A DNA stretch of 64,000 nucleotides from Verrucomicrobiaceae bacterium UBA7681 (GCA_002482965.1 DLGZ01000041.1:1-64000), one strand, 5' to 3'. Shown: positions 17,657 through 27,174, counted from the first letter of the stretch. Made by a program: numbers and translations. Notes: a model not told the origin generated them from the sequence alone.

Positions 17657-18556
17657 ATGAATCACCTCCTTTCCATCGAAGAACTCAATCAGGAACAAAT
17701 CGAGAGAATCGTCGATCTGGCCTGCGTGCTGAAAAAGGACCGCACCGCATCCCCGCAGGTCCTCACCGGCCAGCAGTGGGCACTGATTTTCAGCAAGTCT
17801 TCGACACGCACCCGCGTCAGTTTTGAAGTAGGCATTCGCGAACTGGGCGGCTCGGTGATGTTTCTTTCCAGCGCCGACATCCAGCTTGGCCGTGGCGAGC
17901 CAATCAAAGACACCGCACGCGTGATGGGCCGCATGATTCACGGCGCGGTCATCCGCACCTTCGCCCAGCAGGATGTGGTCGATTTCGCCCAATACAGCGG
18001 CATCCCCACCATCAATGCTCTGACCGATGACGAGCACCCCTGCCAGGTGCTGGCGGATTTGCAGACGATCAAAGAACGCCTCGGCGGCTGGCAAGGCAAA
18101 CGCGTCTGCTTCCTGGGCGATGGCGACTGCAACATGGCCCGCTCCTGGATCTGGGCCTCCGTGCATCTCGGCTTTGACCTCGTCATCGGAGCCCCCAAGA
18201 CGTTTCAACCGCAGGAAAGCTTCATGCATCGTGTGCCCGGCAACACAGTCAGCATCGTCGATGACCCCGCGGAAGCCGTGGGTGCCTGCGATGTCGTTTA
18301 CACCGATGTCTGGGTCAGCATGGGCAAGGAAGCCGAAAGCGCCGACCGTATCGAAACCCTCAAGCCCTGGCAGATCAACTCTGCCCTCCTGAAGCACGCC
18401 AACCCCGGCGCTCTCGTCATGCACTGCCTCCCAGCCTATCGCGGCAAGGAAATCACCGAAGAAGTCATGGAAGCCCACGCCGATTTGATCTTCGACCAGG
18501 CTGAAAACCGTCTGCATGCGCAGAAGGCAGTGATCGTGGAGATCATGCAGAAGTAG
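17657..18556 (+). CDS. argF: Ornithine carbamoyltransferase
   Basis: 299 residues. The carbamoyl-phosphate site S49-T-R-T-R53 lies in SKSSTRTRVSFEVG, and the ornithine-side HCLP motif is H256-C-L-P259 in VMHCLPAYRGKE. DEHPCQVLADLQTI is the family's HPxQ block. It makes citrulline from ornithine and carbamoyl phosphate in the cytosol. It is the last gene of the arg operon; argG and argH are not in the window. It ends 18 bases before the stop of the convergent kinase gene with no recognisable terminator in between. Confidence 0.95.
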   Translation: MNHLLSIEELNQEQIERIVDLACVLKKDRTASPQVLTGQQWALIFSKSSTRTRVSFEVGIRELGGSVMFLSSADIQLGRGEPIKDTARVMGRMIHGAVIRTFAQQDVVDFAQYSGIPTINALTDDEHPCQVLADLQTIKERLGGWQGKRVCFLGDGDCNMARSWIWASVHLGFDLVIGAPKTFQPQESFMHRVPGNTVSIVDDPAEAVGACDVVYTDVWVSMGKEAESADRIETLKPWQINSALLKHANPGALVMHCLPAYRGKEITEEVMEAHADLIFDQAENRLHAQKAVIVEIMQK

Positions 18557-18574
18557 GGAACGAAAGGCAGGCTT

Positions 18575-21500
18575 TCAACGGCCTTGATTCTCCTTTTCGA
18601 TCTTGTCCAATTCTGCACGGCCTGCGGCGGTCAGCTTGGTTCTGTCCGTCACCACATTCGTAATCTTGGGGAAGGTCTTCAAGACGGGGAGCGCGGCATC
18701 CGTGATCTGGGTACCACTGAGACGGAAGTAGCCCACCGGCAGGTTTTTAAGATGCGGCAGACCTGCATCCGTGATGCTGGCATCCACCAGCACCATGTAA
18801 GTCACATTTTTCAGCCGGCCGACGTGAGGCATGAAGTCGTCAGTCACGCCTTTGTCAGTCAAATTAAGGGTGGTGAGTGACTTCAGACGCCCTGCCAGCA
18901 CACCAAAACCAGCGGCGGTGCAGGTGGTGCCCTGGTCCGTCTTGCAGCTCATGCGGAAATCCTTCAAGTCGGGCACCGCCTCACCAATGGCGGCAAGGCC
19001 GGCATCCGAGAGGGCGCTGTCGTCCAAGATGAGTGTTTCGAGGCTGCGAAAGCCTTTCTGGCCTTTGAAGCTCTCACCGGAAAAGCTGCGGTTGCCTTCG
19101 ATCACCAGCTCCACCAGTTCATCCAGACCGGCAAGGAACGCCATGACCTCCGGTGAAATGGCGACGGGCGGGAGGCTGAGCTTTTGCAGCTTCTTGAACT
19201 TGCCCAGATGAACGAGGTGCTGCGCCTGGAAGTTCTGCGTCCGGTCAAGATACAGTTCCCTGAGCTTCGAATTCGCGGGCATGTGGACGAGGAAGGAGCC
19301 GTCGATGCGGGTGTTTGTGAGGTCCAGCACGGCCAGTTCCGGCAGAGCAGCCAGGCTTTTCAGCATCGTGTCCGTGACCATGCAGCGACCGCCGGCGCTG
19401 CTGTTGTTGAACGCGAGTCTGCGCAGCTTTTTGAAGCGCGGCAGGTAGGCCATGCCTTTTTCCGTGAGCGCGGGGCTGTCGATGAAAAGCTCGAGTAATC
19501 CTTCGTTGAGGTAGCCCAGCCCTTCTCCGGTGAAATTACGCACCCGATAGTCCACCGAAAGGATTTCGAGGCTCTTTAGGCCGCTGAGATGCGCAAAGGC
19601 AGCGTCCTCAACTTCGGTCGGTTTGATGTGAAGACTTTTCAGCTTCGTGGCGCCGCGCAGCATCTCCACGGGCATCGTGCCCGGGTTGTTGGAGAAGATC
19701 AGCCTTTCCAAATCCGGGCAGCGGCCAAGGATCGAGAACCATTTCAATCCCTCCTCATTCATCGGCAGTTCATAAAGCGAAAATTCCGTGAGCTTCAGCG
19801 TGCCTTTGGGGAGATCCTTGACCTGGTCAATGCGTGGGCCGCCCCCCGCCACCTGCACATGGCCGCCCCTGCCCTGCGCGCCACCTTTGCTGTCCAGCGC
19901 CCATTCACACACGGCGCGGACTTCCTCCGGCGTGGCCTTTGGCAGCGGCGGCAGAACTTTGTCCGCAGACAAAGGTGGGGCGGCAGGGGCTCTCGCTCCG
20001 CCCGCAGCATCCGCAGGTGTGCTGCCGGATTTCACAGCGGTGACGCCGCCCGCCGGCGCAGCGGGGTCACGTTGCTGGGCGACGTGGTCGCGCACGGCCT
20101 TCACGCGCATCGCATCGTCGAGCTTCTGGACCTTCGTCAGCTCGTCCTGATACGCTGCCAGCGCACGATCATAGGAGGCATGCAAAGGCGCGGCGCTTTG
20201 ATTGCGTTTGGCAATGAGGGCAGCCATCTGGTCGCGCCAGGTTTTGCGCAGCGTTTGCAGAGATGCTGGCGTGTTTTCACCATCTGCCTCCGGAACAGCG
20301 GCATCGGTTTGAATCTGAACTTTTTCGTTTCTCAAGGCCAGCGCCTCATCCAGCTTTCCGGACTTCGCGGCGGTGGCGATGCCGCGGTCCAGCGCGGCTG
20401 CATATTTGGCGTTCAGGTCGGCCACCGCCGTTTTGTGGACAGCTCCCGCCTGCTGCTCATACGCTTCAAGGAAGGTTTTTTCGAGGGTGACGAGCCTCGC
20501 GGAAACTGGATCGGCTGGTGAAGGCGGTGCCATGGCCGTTGCCGGCGCGCTTGGCACCATGGCCGTCGGTGAGGGCGTCGAAGGCGGCGCTGGCGTGCGC
20601 AGCCACTCCACTTCGCCGTCCATCGGCTCCAGTCGCACGCGGTGGAAAGTGGTGTCTTTCAACTGTGTGCCCACAGCGAAGTAGCCGTGGGTGGCGGGTC
20701 GCCAGACTCTCGAACCGCCAGTCGTGTCACTGCGCGGCCCCTCCCAGGCGACAAGAGGCTTGCCATTCACCCAGGCTTTGAGAGCGAGTCGGTCGGCACT
20801 CTTCAGCAGCACCTGGACAGTGATGCGACTCTTCGGTCCCAGCGCGGAGTCCAGCTTCGCCCAGGCCGGCGTGTTGGGGGCAAAGGAAGGAAGACCCTGG
20901 AAATGAGCGAAACCGGCCCGATGGTTGCCTTTGTTATTGTGGGATACCAGAAAAACGACGTTTTCCAATGCGTCGCCTTTTCCCTTAAAAGGGAGAAACA
21001 GGGCGACATCTCCTGAGATCGCGTGGGTGGAGAGTTCCACATCCAGCGTGTAGCTGCCGGTGCAGCCAACCGGAATCTGCACACGAGATTCGGTTGCCCC
21101 GCGCTGCGAGGTGTAAACAAGTTCGCCGTTCCGAACGTTCCAAATGCCGAGCACCGCATCTTTGGCCAGGTCAATGCGTGGAAGCAGATCCACTGACTTC
21201 TTGCCCACCACCGGAACGGGCTCCGTGAAAGCCGCAGGTGCGGGGGCCGCGACAACGGGCTTGGATGCCGTTGCTGCGGGAGGCTTGGGGGATGAGACTG
21301 CTGGGGGCTTCGGTACCTCGCCAGCCGGGATTTTGGCCGGCGCCACGCTCTTCGGTTTCTGGCCTCCGCCGAAAATGACAAACGCACCGGCCCCCAAGGC
21401 GGTCAGGACGATGAGGCTGATGACGAGGCCCGCCCTCCGCCTGGGTCTTTGTCCTGCCGTCACCGTCTTTGATGCCGGCGTTGGAGTGGCGGCTTTCTCC

Positions 21501-22441
21501 TGGGAATCGGCCATTTCGGCGGCCCTCTGCGCACGTGTCGCTTGTGCGGCGGCCTCCGCTGCTTCTTGCTGGCGCTGGATGAGCACGGCGCGTGGAAGCG
21601 CCAGAATGGTGTCCAAGTCACGGCGGAGATCCTGCGCGCTTTGATAACGCGCTTCGCGGTCCGTCTGCATCGCCTTCGCAATGATCGCGTCGAAGCGCGG
21701 GTCCGTGCCCCGCTTGAATCCCGGCATCGTCCACATGCCGCGCGGAATTTCGCCCGTCAGCATCTGATAAAGCATCACACCGGTCGCGTAGAGGTCAGCG
21801 CGCCCGTCCAGCGGCATGCCGGGGATCAACGCCTCGGGGGCCACGAAATCCGGCGTGCCCATGGCCATGTTTGTTTTGGTCAGTCCGTTTTGTCCTGCAT
21901 CACTTTGCTTCGCCAGTCCGAAATCGGCAACCTTCACGGTCCCCTCCATGTTGAGGAGGATGTTGGCCGGCTTGATGTCACGATGGATCACGCCGCGCGC
22001 ATGCGCGTATGCCAGCGCATCGCAGACATGGGCGGTAATGGAAAGCGCGTAATCCTCGGGCAGGCAGCCCTGCCCGGCAATCATCTGAGCCACATCCGTG
22101 CCGTCGATGAACTCCATGACGAAGTAAAAAAGCCCGCTCTGGGTCTCGCCGAAGTCATAGACATTCACAATATTCGGATGGCTCATCTTCGCCATCGTGC
22201 GGGCCTCGTTCTTGAAGCGTTCCGCAAACTGGGCGTTCTCATCATCAATGAGATCACCAGGAAGCACTTTGATCGCGACGGTGCGGTCCAGCGAGGACTG
22301 CACGGCTTTGTACACCGCCCCCATGCCGCCACGGCCGAGAAGCCCCTCGAATCGATACTGCGGCAGCACCGCCTGCATCTCGTCCAGTGAAGGAGGCTGC
22401 CAGCCGCCGGCATGCTTGGTGCCAGTTTGCGAAGTGCTCAT
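18575..22441 (-). CDS. Receptor-like Ser/Thr protein kinase with extracytoplasmic LRR domain
   Basis: 1288 residues. The kinase domain (about 30-285) is intact: LLGRGGMGAVYKA loop, K58, catalytic HRDIKPANILL (D155), DFG 173-175 and APE 201-203. A coiled coil (290-315) precedes one membrane helix (about 337-357). Outside the membrane there is a Pro/Ala-rich linker, a beta-rich region resembling a carbohydrate-binding or LamG-like module (about 425-615), two helical, Ala-rich stretches with repeated LxxLxKxF patterns (650-830), and leucine-rich repeats (about 890-1270, e.g. LAVLDLTNTRIDG, LTTLNLTDKGVTD). This is an eukaryote-like PknB-type kinase typical of Planctomycetes/Verrucomicrobia. The ligand and targets are unknown. 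It is divergent from murI. Confidence 0.88.
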   Translation of the reverse strand: MSTSQTGTKHAGGWQPPSLDEMQAVLPQYRFEGLLGRGGMGAVYKAVQSSLDRTVAIKVLPGDLIDDENAQFAERFKNEARTMAKMSHPNIVNVYDFGETQSGLFYFVMEFIDGTDVAQMIAGQGCLPEDYALSITAHVCDALAYAHARGVIHRDIKPANILLNMEGTVKVADFGLAKQSDAGQNGLTKTNMAMGTPDFVAPEALIPGMPLDGRADLYATGVMLYQMLTGEIPRGMWTMPGFKRGTDPRFDAIIAKAMQTDREARYQSAQDLRRDLDTILALPRAVLIQRQQEAAEAAAQATRAQRAAEMADSQEKAATPTPASKTVTAGQRPRRRAGLVISLIVLTALGAGAFVIFGGGQKPKSVAPAKIPAGEVPKPPAVSSPKPPAATASKPVVAAPAPAAFTEPVPVVGKKSVDLLPRIDLAKDAVLGIWNVRNGELVYTSQRGATESRVQIPVGCTGSYTLDVELSTHAISGDVALFLPFKGKGDALENVVFLVSHNNKGNHRAGFAHFQGLPSFAPNTPAWAKLDSALGPKSRITVQVLLKSADRLALKAWVNGKPLVAWEGPRSDTTGGSRVWRPATHGYFAVGTQLKDTTFHRVRLEPMDGEVEWLRTPAPPSTPSPTAMVPSAPATAMAPPSPADPVSARLVTLEKTFLEAYEQQAGAVHKTAVADLNAKYAAALDRGIATAAKSGKLDEALALRNEKVQIQTDAAVPEADGENTPASLQTLRKTWRDQMAALIAKRNQSAAPLHASYDRALAAYQDELTKVQKLDDAMRVKAVRDHVAQQRDPAAPAGGVTAVKSGSTPADAAGGARAPAAPPLSADKVLPPLPKATPEEVRAVCEWALDSKGGAQGRGGHVQVAGGGPRIDQVKDLPKGTLKLTEFSLYELPMNEEGLKWFSILGRCPDLERLIFSNNPGTMPVEMLRGATKLKSLHIKPTEVEDAAFAHLSGLKSLEILSVDYRVRNFTGEGLGYLNEGLLELFIDSPALTEKGMAYLPRFKKLRRLAFNNSSAGGRCMVTDTMLKSLAALPELAVLDLTNTRIDGSFLVHMPANSKLRELYLDRTQNFQAQHLVHLGKFKKLQKLSLPPVAISPEVMAFLAGLDELVELVIEGNRSFSGESFKGQKGFRSLETLILDDSALSDAGLAAIGEAVPDLKDFRMSCKTDQGTTCTAAGFGVLAGRLKSLTTLNLTDKGVTDDFMPHVGRLKNVTYMVLVDASITDAGLPHLKNLPVGYFRLSGTQITDAALPVLKTFPKITNVVTDRTKLTAAGRAELDKIEKENQGR

Positions 22442-22534
22442 GAAACAGCTTAGGGGTAAAAAAGCGTTCTATTCTAGGCAGGACCGAGCCCCGCTGACCA
22501 TGTTTTTTTGCTTTTTGTCCGGGTCCCCCGCCAA

Positions 22535-22569
22535 AATGCCGCCTTGCAGGCTCGTTGAGCCACGGCATT
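22535..22569 (+). promoter_or_regulatory. Two-stem hairpin in the murI upstream region
   Basis: AATGCCG (22535-22541) pairs with CGGCATT (22563-22569), and inside it GGCTC (22549-22553) pairs with GAGCC (22557-22561) around a GTT loop. It lies 19 bases before the murI start in a 147-base divergent gap. It could be a leader structure or a weak terminator of an upstream antisense transcript; no T-run follows. Function is unknown. Confidence 0.3.
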
Positions 22570-22588
22570 CGTCACGCCTTCCCAGTTC

Positions 22589-23401
22589 ATGAACACCAAC
22601 ACCATCGCGAACAGTCCTCTCGGCGTTTTTGACTCCGGCGTTGGCGGCCTGACCGTGGTGCGCGCTCTGCGCGATCTCCTGCCCAACGAGTCGATCATCT
22701 ACCTCGGCGATACGGCCCGTGTGCCCTACGGCTCGAAATCCCCGGACACGATCCGGCGCTTCTCGATGGAGGACACCCAGTTCCTCGTCTCCCATGGCGT
22801 GAAGGCCGTGGTAGTGGCCTGCAACACCGCCACAGCCCATGCGCTGCCGCAACTACAGGCCACATTTCGCGTGCCGGTCATCGGCGTCCTCGGCCCCGGC
22901 GTGGAAGCAACGCTCGCCGACGCCACCTGCGAACGCGTGGGCATCATCGGCACGGCGGGCACAATCCGCAGTCACGCCTATCAGCACGAAATCGCCATGC
23001 GGCGGCCTGACATCATGATCGAAGCGAAGGCCACGCCGCTGCTGGTTCCCTTTGTGGAGGAAGGCTGGACCGATCATCCGGCACTCAAATCCGTGTTGCG
23101 TGAGTACCTGAAGCCCATGCTCGACAAAGGCATCGATACCCTGGTGCTGGGCTGCACGCACTACCCGCTGCTGATTCCTGTGCTGAAGCGCATCTTGGGT
23201 CAAAAGGTACGCCTCGTGGACTCCGCCAGCACCTGCGCAGCGCATGTGAAAGCCAGCCTCGAACAAGGCGGCCTGCTGCGAACGACCAAATCGAAACCCT
23301 CGCTCGACATCTACCTCACGGATCACTCCGAGCAGGCTGAAAACCTCGCCAAGCGCTTCCTCGGCACAGATTTCGGCAAGGTGAAGAAGGCCGTCGTTTG
23401 A
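22589..23401 (+). CDS. murI: Glutamate racemase
   Basis: 270 residues. GVFDSGVGGLTVVRAL is the N-terminal substrate loop with the acidic residue, and the two catalytic cysteines are C78 (VVACNTATA) and C189 (LGCTHYPLL). Both flanking motifs are complete, so the enzyme should be active. It makes D-glutamate for peptidoglycan stem peptides in the cytosol. The ATG at 22589 fits the family's start. A LptF/G-type permease gene begins 64 bases further downstream on the same strand. Confidence 0.95.
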   Translation: MNTNTIANSPLGVFDSGVGGLTVVRALRDLLPNESIIYLGDTARVPYGSKSPDTIRRFSMEDTQFLVSHGVKAVVVACNTATAHALPQLQATFRVPVIGVLGPGVEATLADATCERVGIIGTAGTIRSHAYQHEIAMRRPDIMIEAKATPLLVPFVEEGWTDHPALKSVLREYLKPMLDKGIDTLVLGCTHYPLLIPVLKRILGQKVRLVDSASTCAAHVKASLEQGGLLRTTKSKPSLDIYLTDHSEQAENLAKRFLGTDFGKVKKAVV

Positions 23402-23465
23402 AGCAGCCTATGGCAATCTCAAATTGCCCGCCGCTGAAGACTCGCTAGCCTCGCACCCACACCAC

Positions 23466-24587
23466 ATGTTTCCGCGCATCTTTGACCGTTATCTCGGCCG
23501 CCAGGTCGCATCAGCCACGCTGATCGGCGTGGCGCTGCTCAGCGGTGTGATGGTGCTGGGCAATGTGTACAAAAAGCTGGACCAGCTCCTGGGCAATACC
23601 GAACTGCCGACCTCAGTGATCGCGGAGTTCGTGGTGCTCGTCATTCCCTTCTCGCTCATCTTCACGATCCCCTGGGCCTTCCTGACGGGCATCCTGCTCG
23701 TGTTTGGCCGGCTGTCCGCTGACAATGAGCTCGTCTCCCTGCGCATGACCGGCATGTCCATGCCGCGCATCTGCGCCCCCGTCTTTGTCCTGGCGATAGC
23801 GCTCAGCGGTATCTGCCTCTGGGTAAACGTAAGCCTGGCACCCGCAGCGAAGGACCGCATGAAGCGCCTGTTTTACCAGGTGGCGGTGAAGAATCCTGAA
23901 ACCCTGTTCCAAGAAGGCCAGGTGCTGGAGCGCGTTCCCGGCTACCGCATTTACACCAGCAAGCGTCATGACAAGACGCTCACAGACATGCACATCATCA
24001 TGCTGAAGGGCACCCAGGCCAGCACCTACATCCACGCCAACAAAGCCACCCTGCACACCACTCCCGGCTCGATTGATCTGCAGATGGAGCTGGAAGGCAT
24101 GACGGAAGAGACCGTTCCAGTAGAAGGTCAGGGCCAGCTCGGTGGACTGGCCATGGACCAGCAATGGCTGAAACTGCCTCTCTCGGAAATGCAAAAAGAT
24201 GTCGTGCGGGTGAATGCCAGCATGAAAACCACCAGCGCACTGTCCGAGGAGGTGCGCACCTGGAAGGACACCGTCACCGGCGAAGCATTGACGCCTGTGT
24301 CGCGCTCCCTCTCGCTCACCGAACTAAGCAAACGCTACAGCTTTTCGATGGCCTGCCTCACCTTCGCCCTGGTAGGCATCCCTCTGGGGGTGACTGCTCA
24401 ACGGCGCGAGACCTCTTCGGGCTTCGCCTTGAGTCTGATCACGGCCACGGTTTACATCGTCTTCATCATTCTGGCGGACACGCTCAATGACAAACCGGCG
24501 GCGATGCCGCACCTCATCATGTGGCTTCCCAATGTGATTTTCCTGAGCATGGGCGGCTGGTTGTTCTACAAGCTCAGCCGGAAATAA
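23466..24587 (+). CDS. LptF/LptG family LPS-export permease
   Basis: 373 residues. The start at 23466 (MFPRIFDRYLGRQVASATLIG) begins at the usual short cytosolic lead before TM1. The YjgP/YjgQ layout is visible: two N-terminal helix pairs with the conserved stretch FTIPWAFLTGILLVFGRLSADNE, a periplasmic beta-jellyroll-like middle (about 130-265), and three C-terminal helices, the last ending WLFYKLSRK. The family forms the inner-membrane part of the LptBFGC lipopolysaccharide transporter. Only one of the pair is here, so LptF versus LptG cannot be decided. The context with lptD, lpxA and kdsD in the same window supports an LPS role. Confidence 0.85.
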   Translation: MFPRIFDRYLGRQVASATLIGVALLSGVMVLGNVYKKLDQLLGNTELPTSVIAEFVVLVIPFSLIFTIPWAFLTGILLVFGRLSADNELVSLRMTGMSMPRICAPVFVLAIALSGICLWVNVSLAPAAKDRMKRLFYQVAVKNPETLFQEGQVLERVPGYRIYTSKRHDKTLTDMHIIMLKGTQASTYIHANKATLHTTPGSIDLQMELEGMTEETVPVEGQGQLGGLAMDQQWLKLPLSEMQKDVVRVNASMKTTSALSEEVRTWKDTVTGEALTPVSRSLSLTELSKRYSFSMACLTFALVGIPLGVTAQRRETSSGFALSLITATVYIVFIILADTLNDKPAAMPHLIMWLPNVIFLSMGGWLFYKLSRK

Positions 24588-24598
24588 GGCCGTCCGCC

Positions 24599-25897
24599 TC
24601 ATTTCTTCAGCAGTCCAATGACCGCAGAGGTCATCGCCGCCACACCAGTCTCGAGGGTGGGTTCTGGAACAGGTTTGAAATAGGGCGAATGCAGTGATGG
24701 CAGGCTGGTTCCCTTGGCTTTGGCTGCGGCCACAACCGCTGGCGGCTGCGTGCCCAGCCAGAACATGCACAGCGGCACCTTCTCCTTCGTCATGCCGTAT
24801 TCGGAGAAATCTTCCGCGCCCATGACAGGCTCGCGCGTGAGCACATTGTCTGCACCAATTGCCGCGCCAATGAACCCGCGCACCTCCTGGCACAGCTCCG
24901 GTTGGTTGTAGAGCGCCGTGGCACGGTCATCTGACACCAGCACCTCCGGCATCTTGTCAGCAGGCATGCTGGCGGACTCCGCCTGGGCTTTCACAATGCG
25001 TTTGATGGAGTCGATCAAGTGCTGCCGCGTTTCCTTCTTGTAGCTGCGCAAGGTCAGTTGCAGTCGCACTTCATCCGAGATGATGTTGCTCTTCGTGCCC
25101 CCATGAATGCTGCCGACCGTGATCACCGCCGGATCGCCAGGCCTCACTTCGCGACTCACAATGGTCTGCAACGCCAGCACGATCTGCGACGAAAGCACGA
25201 TGGGATCTTTGCAGAGGTGCGGCATCGAACCATGCCCACCCACGCCCTTCACAACGATCTCCACCGAGTCCACGTTCGCCAACGCAAAACCTTCCACAAT
25301 GCCGACCGTGCCATGCGCCATGTCGGACGAACAATGCAGCGCGATGGCCTTGTCCGGCTTCGGAAACTTCGAGAACAGACCGTCGCGCAGCATGAACCGT
25401 GCACCCAGCACCCGCTCCTCCGCCGGCTGTCCGATCATGACCACCGTGCCCTTCCACTGATCCCGCAGCTTCACCAACGCCCGTGCCGTTCCAACAAAAC
25501 TGGCCATGTGCATGTCATGGCCGCAGGCATGCATCACGTTCACCTCACGCCCAAGATCATCCTTCACCACCTTCGTGCTCGCATAGGGCACCCCCGTCTG
25601 CTCCTTCACCGGCAGCGCGTCGAGATCCGTCCGCACCAGAATCACCGGCCCGTCGCCATTTTTCAACACGCCGACGACCCCATGTCCGCCAACATTCTCC
25701 GCGACCTCCAGCCCGGCCTCACGCAGCTCCTTGGCAATGCGTCCCGCCGTTTCTGTCTCATTCAAGGACAGCTCCGGATTCGCATGCAGCTCTTTATAAA
25801 GCGTAACGAGCGACGGCAGTTCCTGTTTCACCACCGAAGAAACATCGGCAGCAGCAAGAGATGACCCGACCAGCAAACACAGCATAAGCGGCTTCAT
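24599..25897 (-). CDS. Exported M20D-type amidohydrolase/peptidase
   Basis: 432 residues with signal peptide MKPLMLCLLVGSSLAAADV; a longer start at 25933 would place 12 extra residues in front of it. M20 family metal motifs are RTDLDALPVKEQTG and HACGHDMHMASFVG, followed by the second metal block QPAEERVLGARFML and GAEDFSEYGM near the C-terminus. The closest known types are IAA-amino-acid hydrolases, hippurate hydrolase and related N-acyl-amino-acid amidohydrolases. Export is unusual for the family but common in this phylum. The convergent LptF/G-type gene ends 11 bases away. Confidence 0.88.
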   Translation of the reverse strand: MKPLMLCLLVGSSLAAADVSSVVKQELPSLVTLYKELHANPELSLNETETAGRIAKELREAGLEVAENVGGHGVVGVLKNGDGPVILVRTDLDALPVKEQTGVPYASTKVVKDDLGREVNVMHACGHDMHMASFVGTARALVKLRDQWKGTVVMIGQPAEERVLGARFMLRDGLFSKFPKPDKAIALHCSSDMAHGTVGIVEGFALANVDSVEIVVKGVGGHGSMPHLCKDPIVLSSQIVLALQTIVSREVRPGDPAVITVGSIHGGTKSNIISDEVRLQLTLRSYKKETRQHLIDSIKRIVKAQAESASMPADKMPEVLVSDDRATALYNQPELCQEVRGFIGAAIGADNVLTREPVMGAEDFSEYGMTKEKVPLCMFWLGTQPPAVVAAAKAKGTSLPSLHSPYFKPVPEPTLETGVAAMTSAVIGLLKK

Positions 25898-25936
25898 GAG
25901 ATCCACTAAGCCGACAATCCCGCCTTCTTGCAAGGC

Positions 25937-27115
25937 TCAAGGCTGATTGGCTGAGGATTGCCTTTGGATCAAATTGGCCAGCTCCGCTTCGAGCTCGAGC
26001 TTCTGCCTCTTCAACCGGGTGACTTCTTCCATCTGGTCCCGCCCCATTGATGGATGCCCCTTGTCCCGCTCATCTATCAGCTTGGCAAGCTCATCGTGCC
26101 GCACCTGAATTCTGGCGACCTCCGCCATCTGCCCGAGACGTCTGGCGTCTTGAAGCTGCTTCGCCAGATCGGTCAGCTTTTTGACATCCAGGTCGTAGTC
26201 AGTCCATCCAAGACGGCTCATGGCTTTCATTTTTTGAGTCAGCAGCAGGTCCATCTGCGTGATTTCTTTGCCAAGTTGTTTCTCACTCAGGGAAAAATGC
26301 ATCGCCTCCATCCACTCCTCGCAGCGCTGTGGCCAGGCGTTGATGGGCTGCTTGTTGTCGCGCATGCCAAAGCCATGACCGCCTTTAGTGAAGAGGTGTA
26401 GCTCGCAGGGAATGCCAAGCTTTTTGTACTCCAGGTAGAGCACGGTGGCGGCCATTGGGTTCTGGCCATCATCATGGGCGCAGGCGAGGAACATCGGCGG
26501 CGCATCCTTCGGCACGGCGAACCCCTCCTTGAGCTTCGTGGGATCTTTGGAGTCCACAAATCCGCCACCGTAAATCATGATGCCAAAATCCGGCAGCTCC
26601 GTCTTCGAAGCGCGGTCACAAGCGATGTGTGCGAGCAGGTTTCCACCCGCGCTGAAACCTAGCAGGCCAACTCGTCTGGGGTTCAGATTCCACTCCCTGG
26701 CATGCTCACGAACAAGGGCGATGGCCTTGGCTGCATCCTGAACAGGCTTTTCATGGTGCGCAGCTTCATCTCGCGTCGGCGTGCGGTATTTGAGCAGAAT
26801 GCCGGTGATGCCAATGCTGTTGAGCCATTCACACACCTGCGTGCCTTCATGCACGGCAGAGAGAAAAACGTAGCCGCCGCCAGGAGCCACAATGACGCTG
26901 GTGCCGTTCGGTTTTTCCGGTCGATACACGGTGATCGTAGGTTCGTGAATATCTGTGATTGTACTTTTGCCCGCCTTGGTGCGGATGAAGTCCTCCGTCC
27001 CCTTGGAATGCGGCAGCATCTGGCCGGGCGCACCTTCGGGCCAGAGTTTGATCTCGATGGGATCAGCAGCACAAATGGGCAGGGCACCGAGGAGAAGAAA
27101 AAGCAGAGCTTTCAT
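25937..27115 (-). CDS. Secreted alpha/beta hydrolase (acetylxylan esterase/BD-FAE-like) with coiled-coil tail
   Basis: 392 residues; start at 27115 (MKALLFLLLGALPICAADP) gives a signal peptide. The alpha/beta hydrolase core (about 20-275) has the oxyanion region VIVAPGGGYVFLS, nucleophile elbow G-F-S155-A-G-G, an acidic residue near ACAHDD and the catalytic His in TKGGHGFGMR. These features match xylan/feruloyl esterase-like enzymes that act on hemicellulose. After the catalytic fold comes a ~110-residue, charged, helical, coiled-coil extension with many Leu/Lys/Glu repeats (MGRDQMEEVTRLKRQKLELE), not normal for this enzyme family. It lies 39 bases upstream, on the minus strand, of the exported amidohydrolase gene. 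Confidence 0.85.
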   Translation of the reverse strand: MKALLFLLLGALPICAADPIEIKLWPEGAPGQMLPHSKGTEDFIRTKAGKSTITDIHEPTITVYRPEKPNGTSVIVAPGGGYVFLSAVHEGTQVCEWLNSIGITGILLKYRTPTRDEAAHHEKPVQDAAKAIALVREHAREWNLNPRRVGLLGFSAGGNLLAHIACDRASKTELPDFGIMIYGGGFVDSKDPTKLKEGFAVPKDAPPMFLACAHDDGQNPMAATVLYLEYKKLGIPCELHLFTKGGHGFGMRDNKQPINAWPQRCEEWMEAMHFSLSEKQLGKEITQMDLLLTQKMKAMSRLGWTDYDLDVKKLTDLAKQLQDARRLGQMAEVARIQVRHDELAKLIDERDKGHPSMGRDQMEEVTRLKRQKLELEAELANLIQRQSSANQP

Positions 27116-27174
27116 GGTTGTGCCCGCATGATGACGGAAAGGCGCGCCTTTGTCACCCGTAGAGTTGAAGGTCC

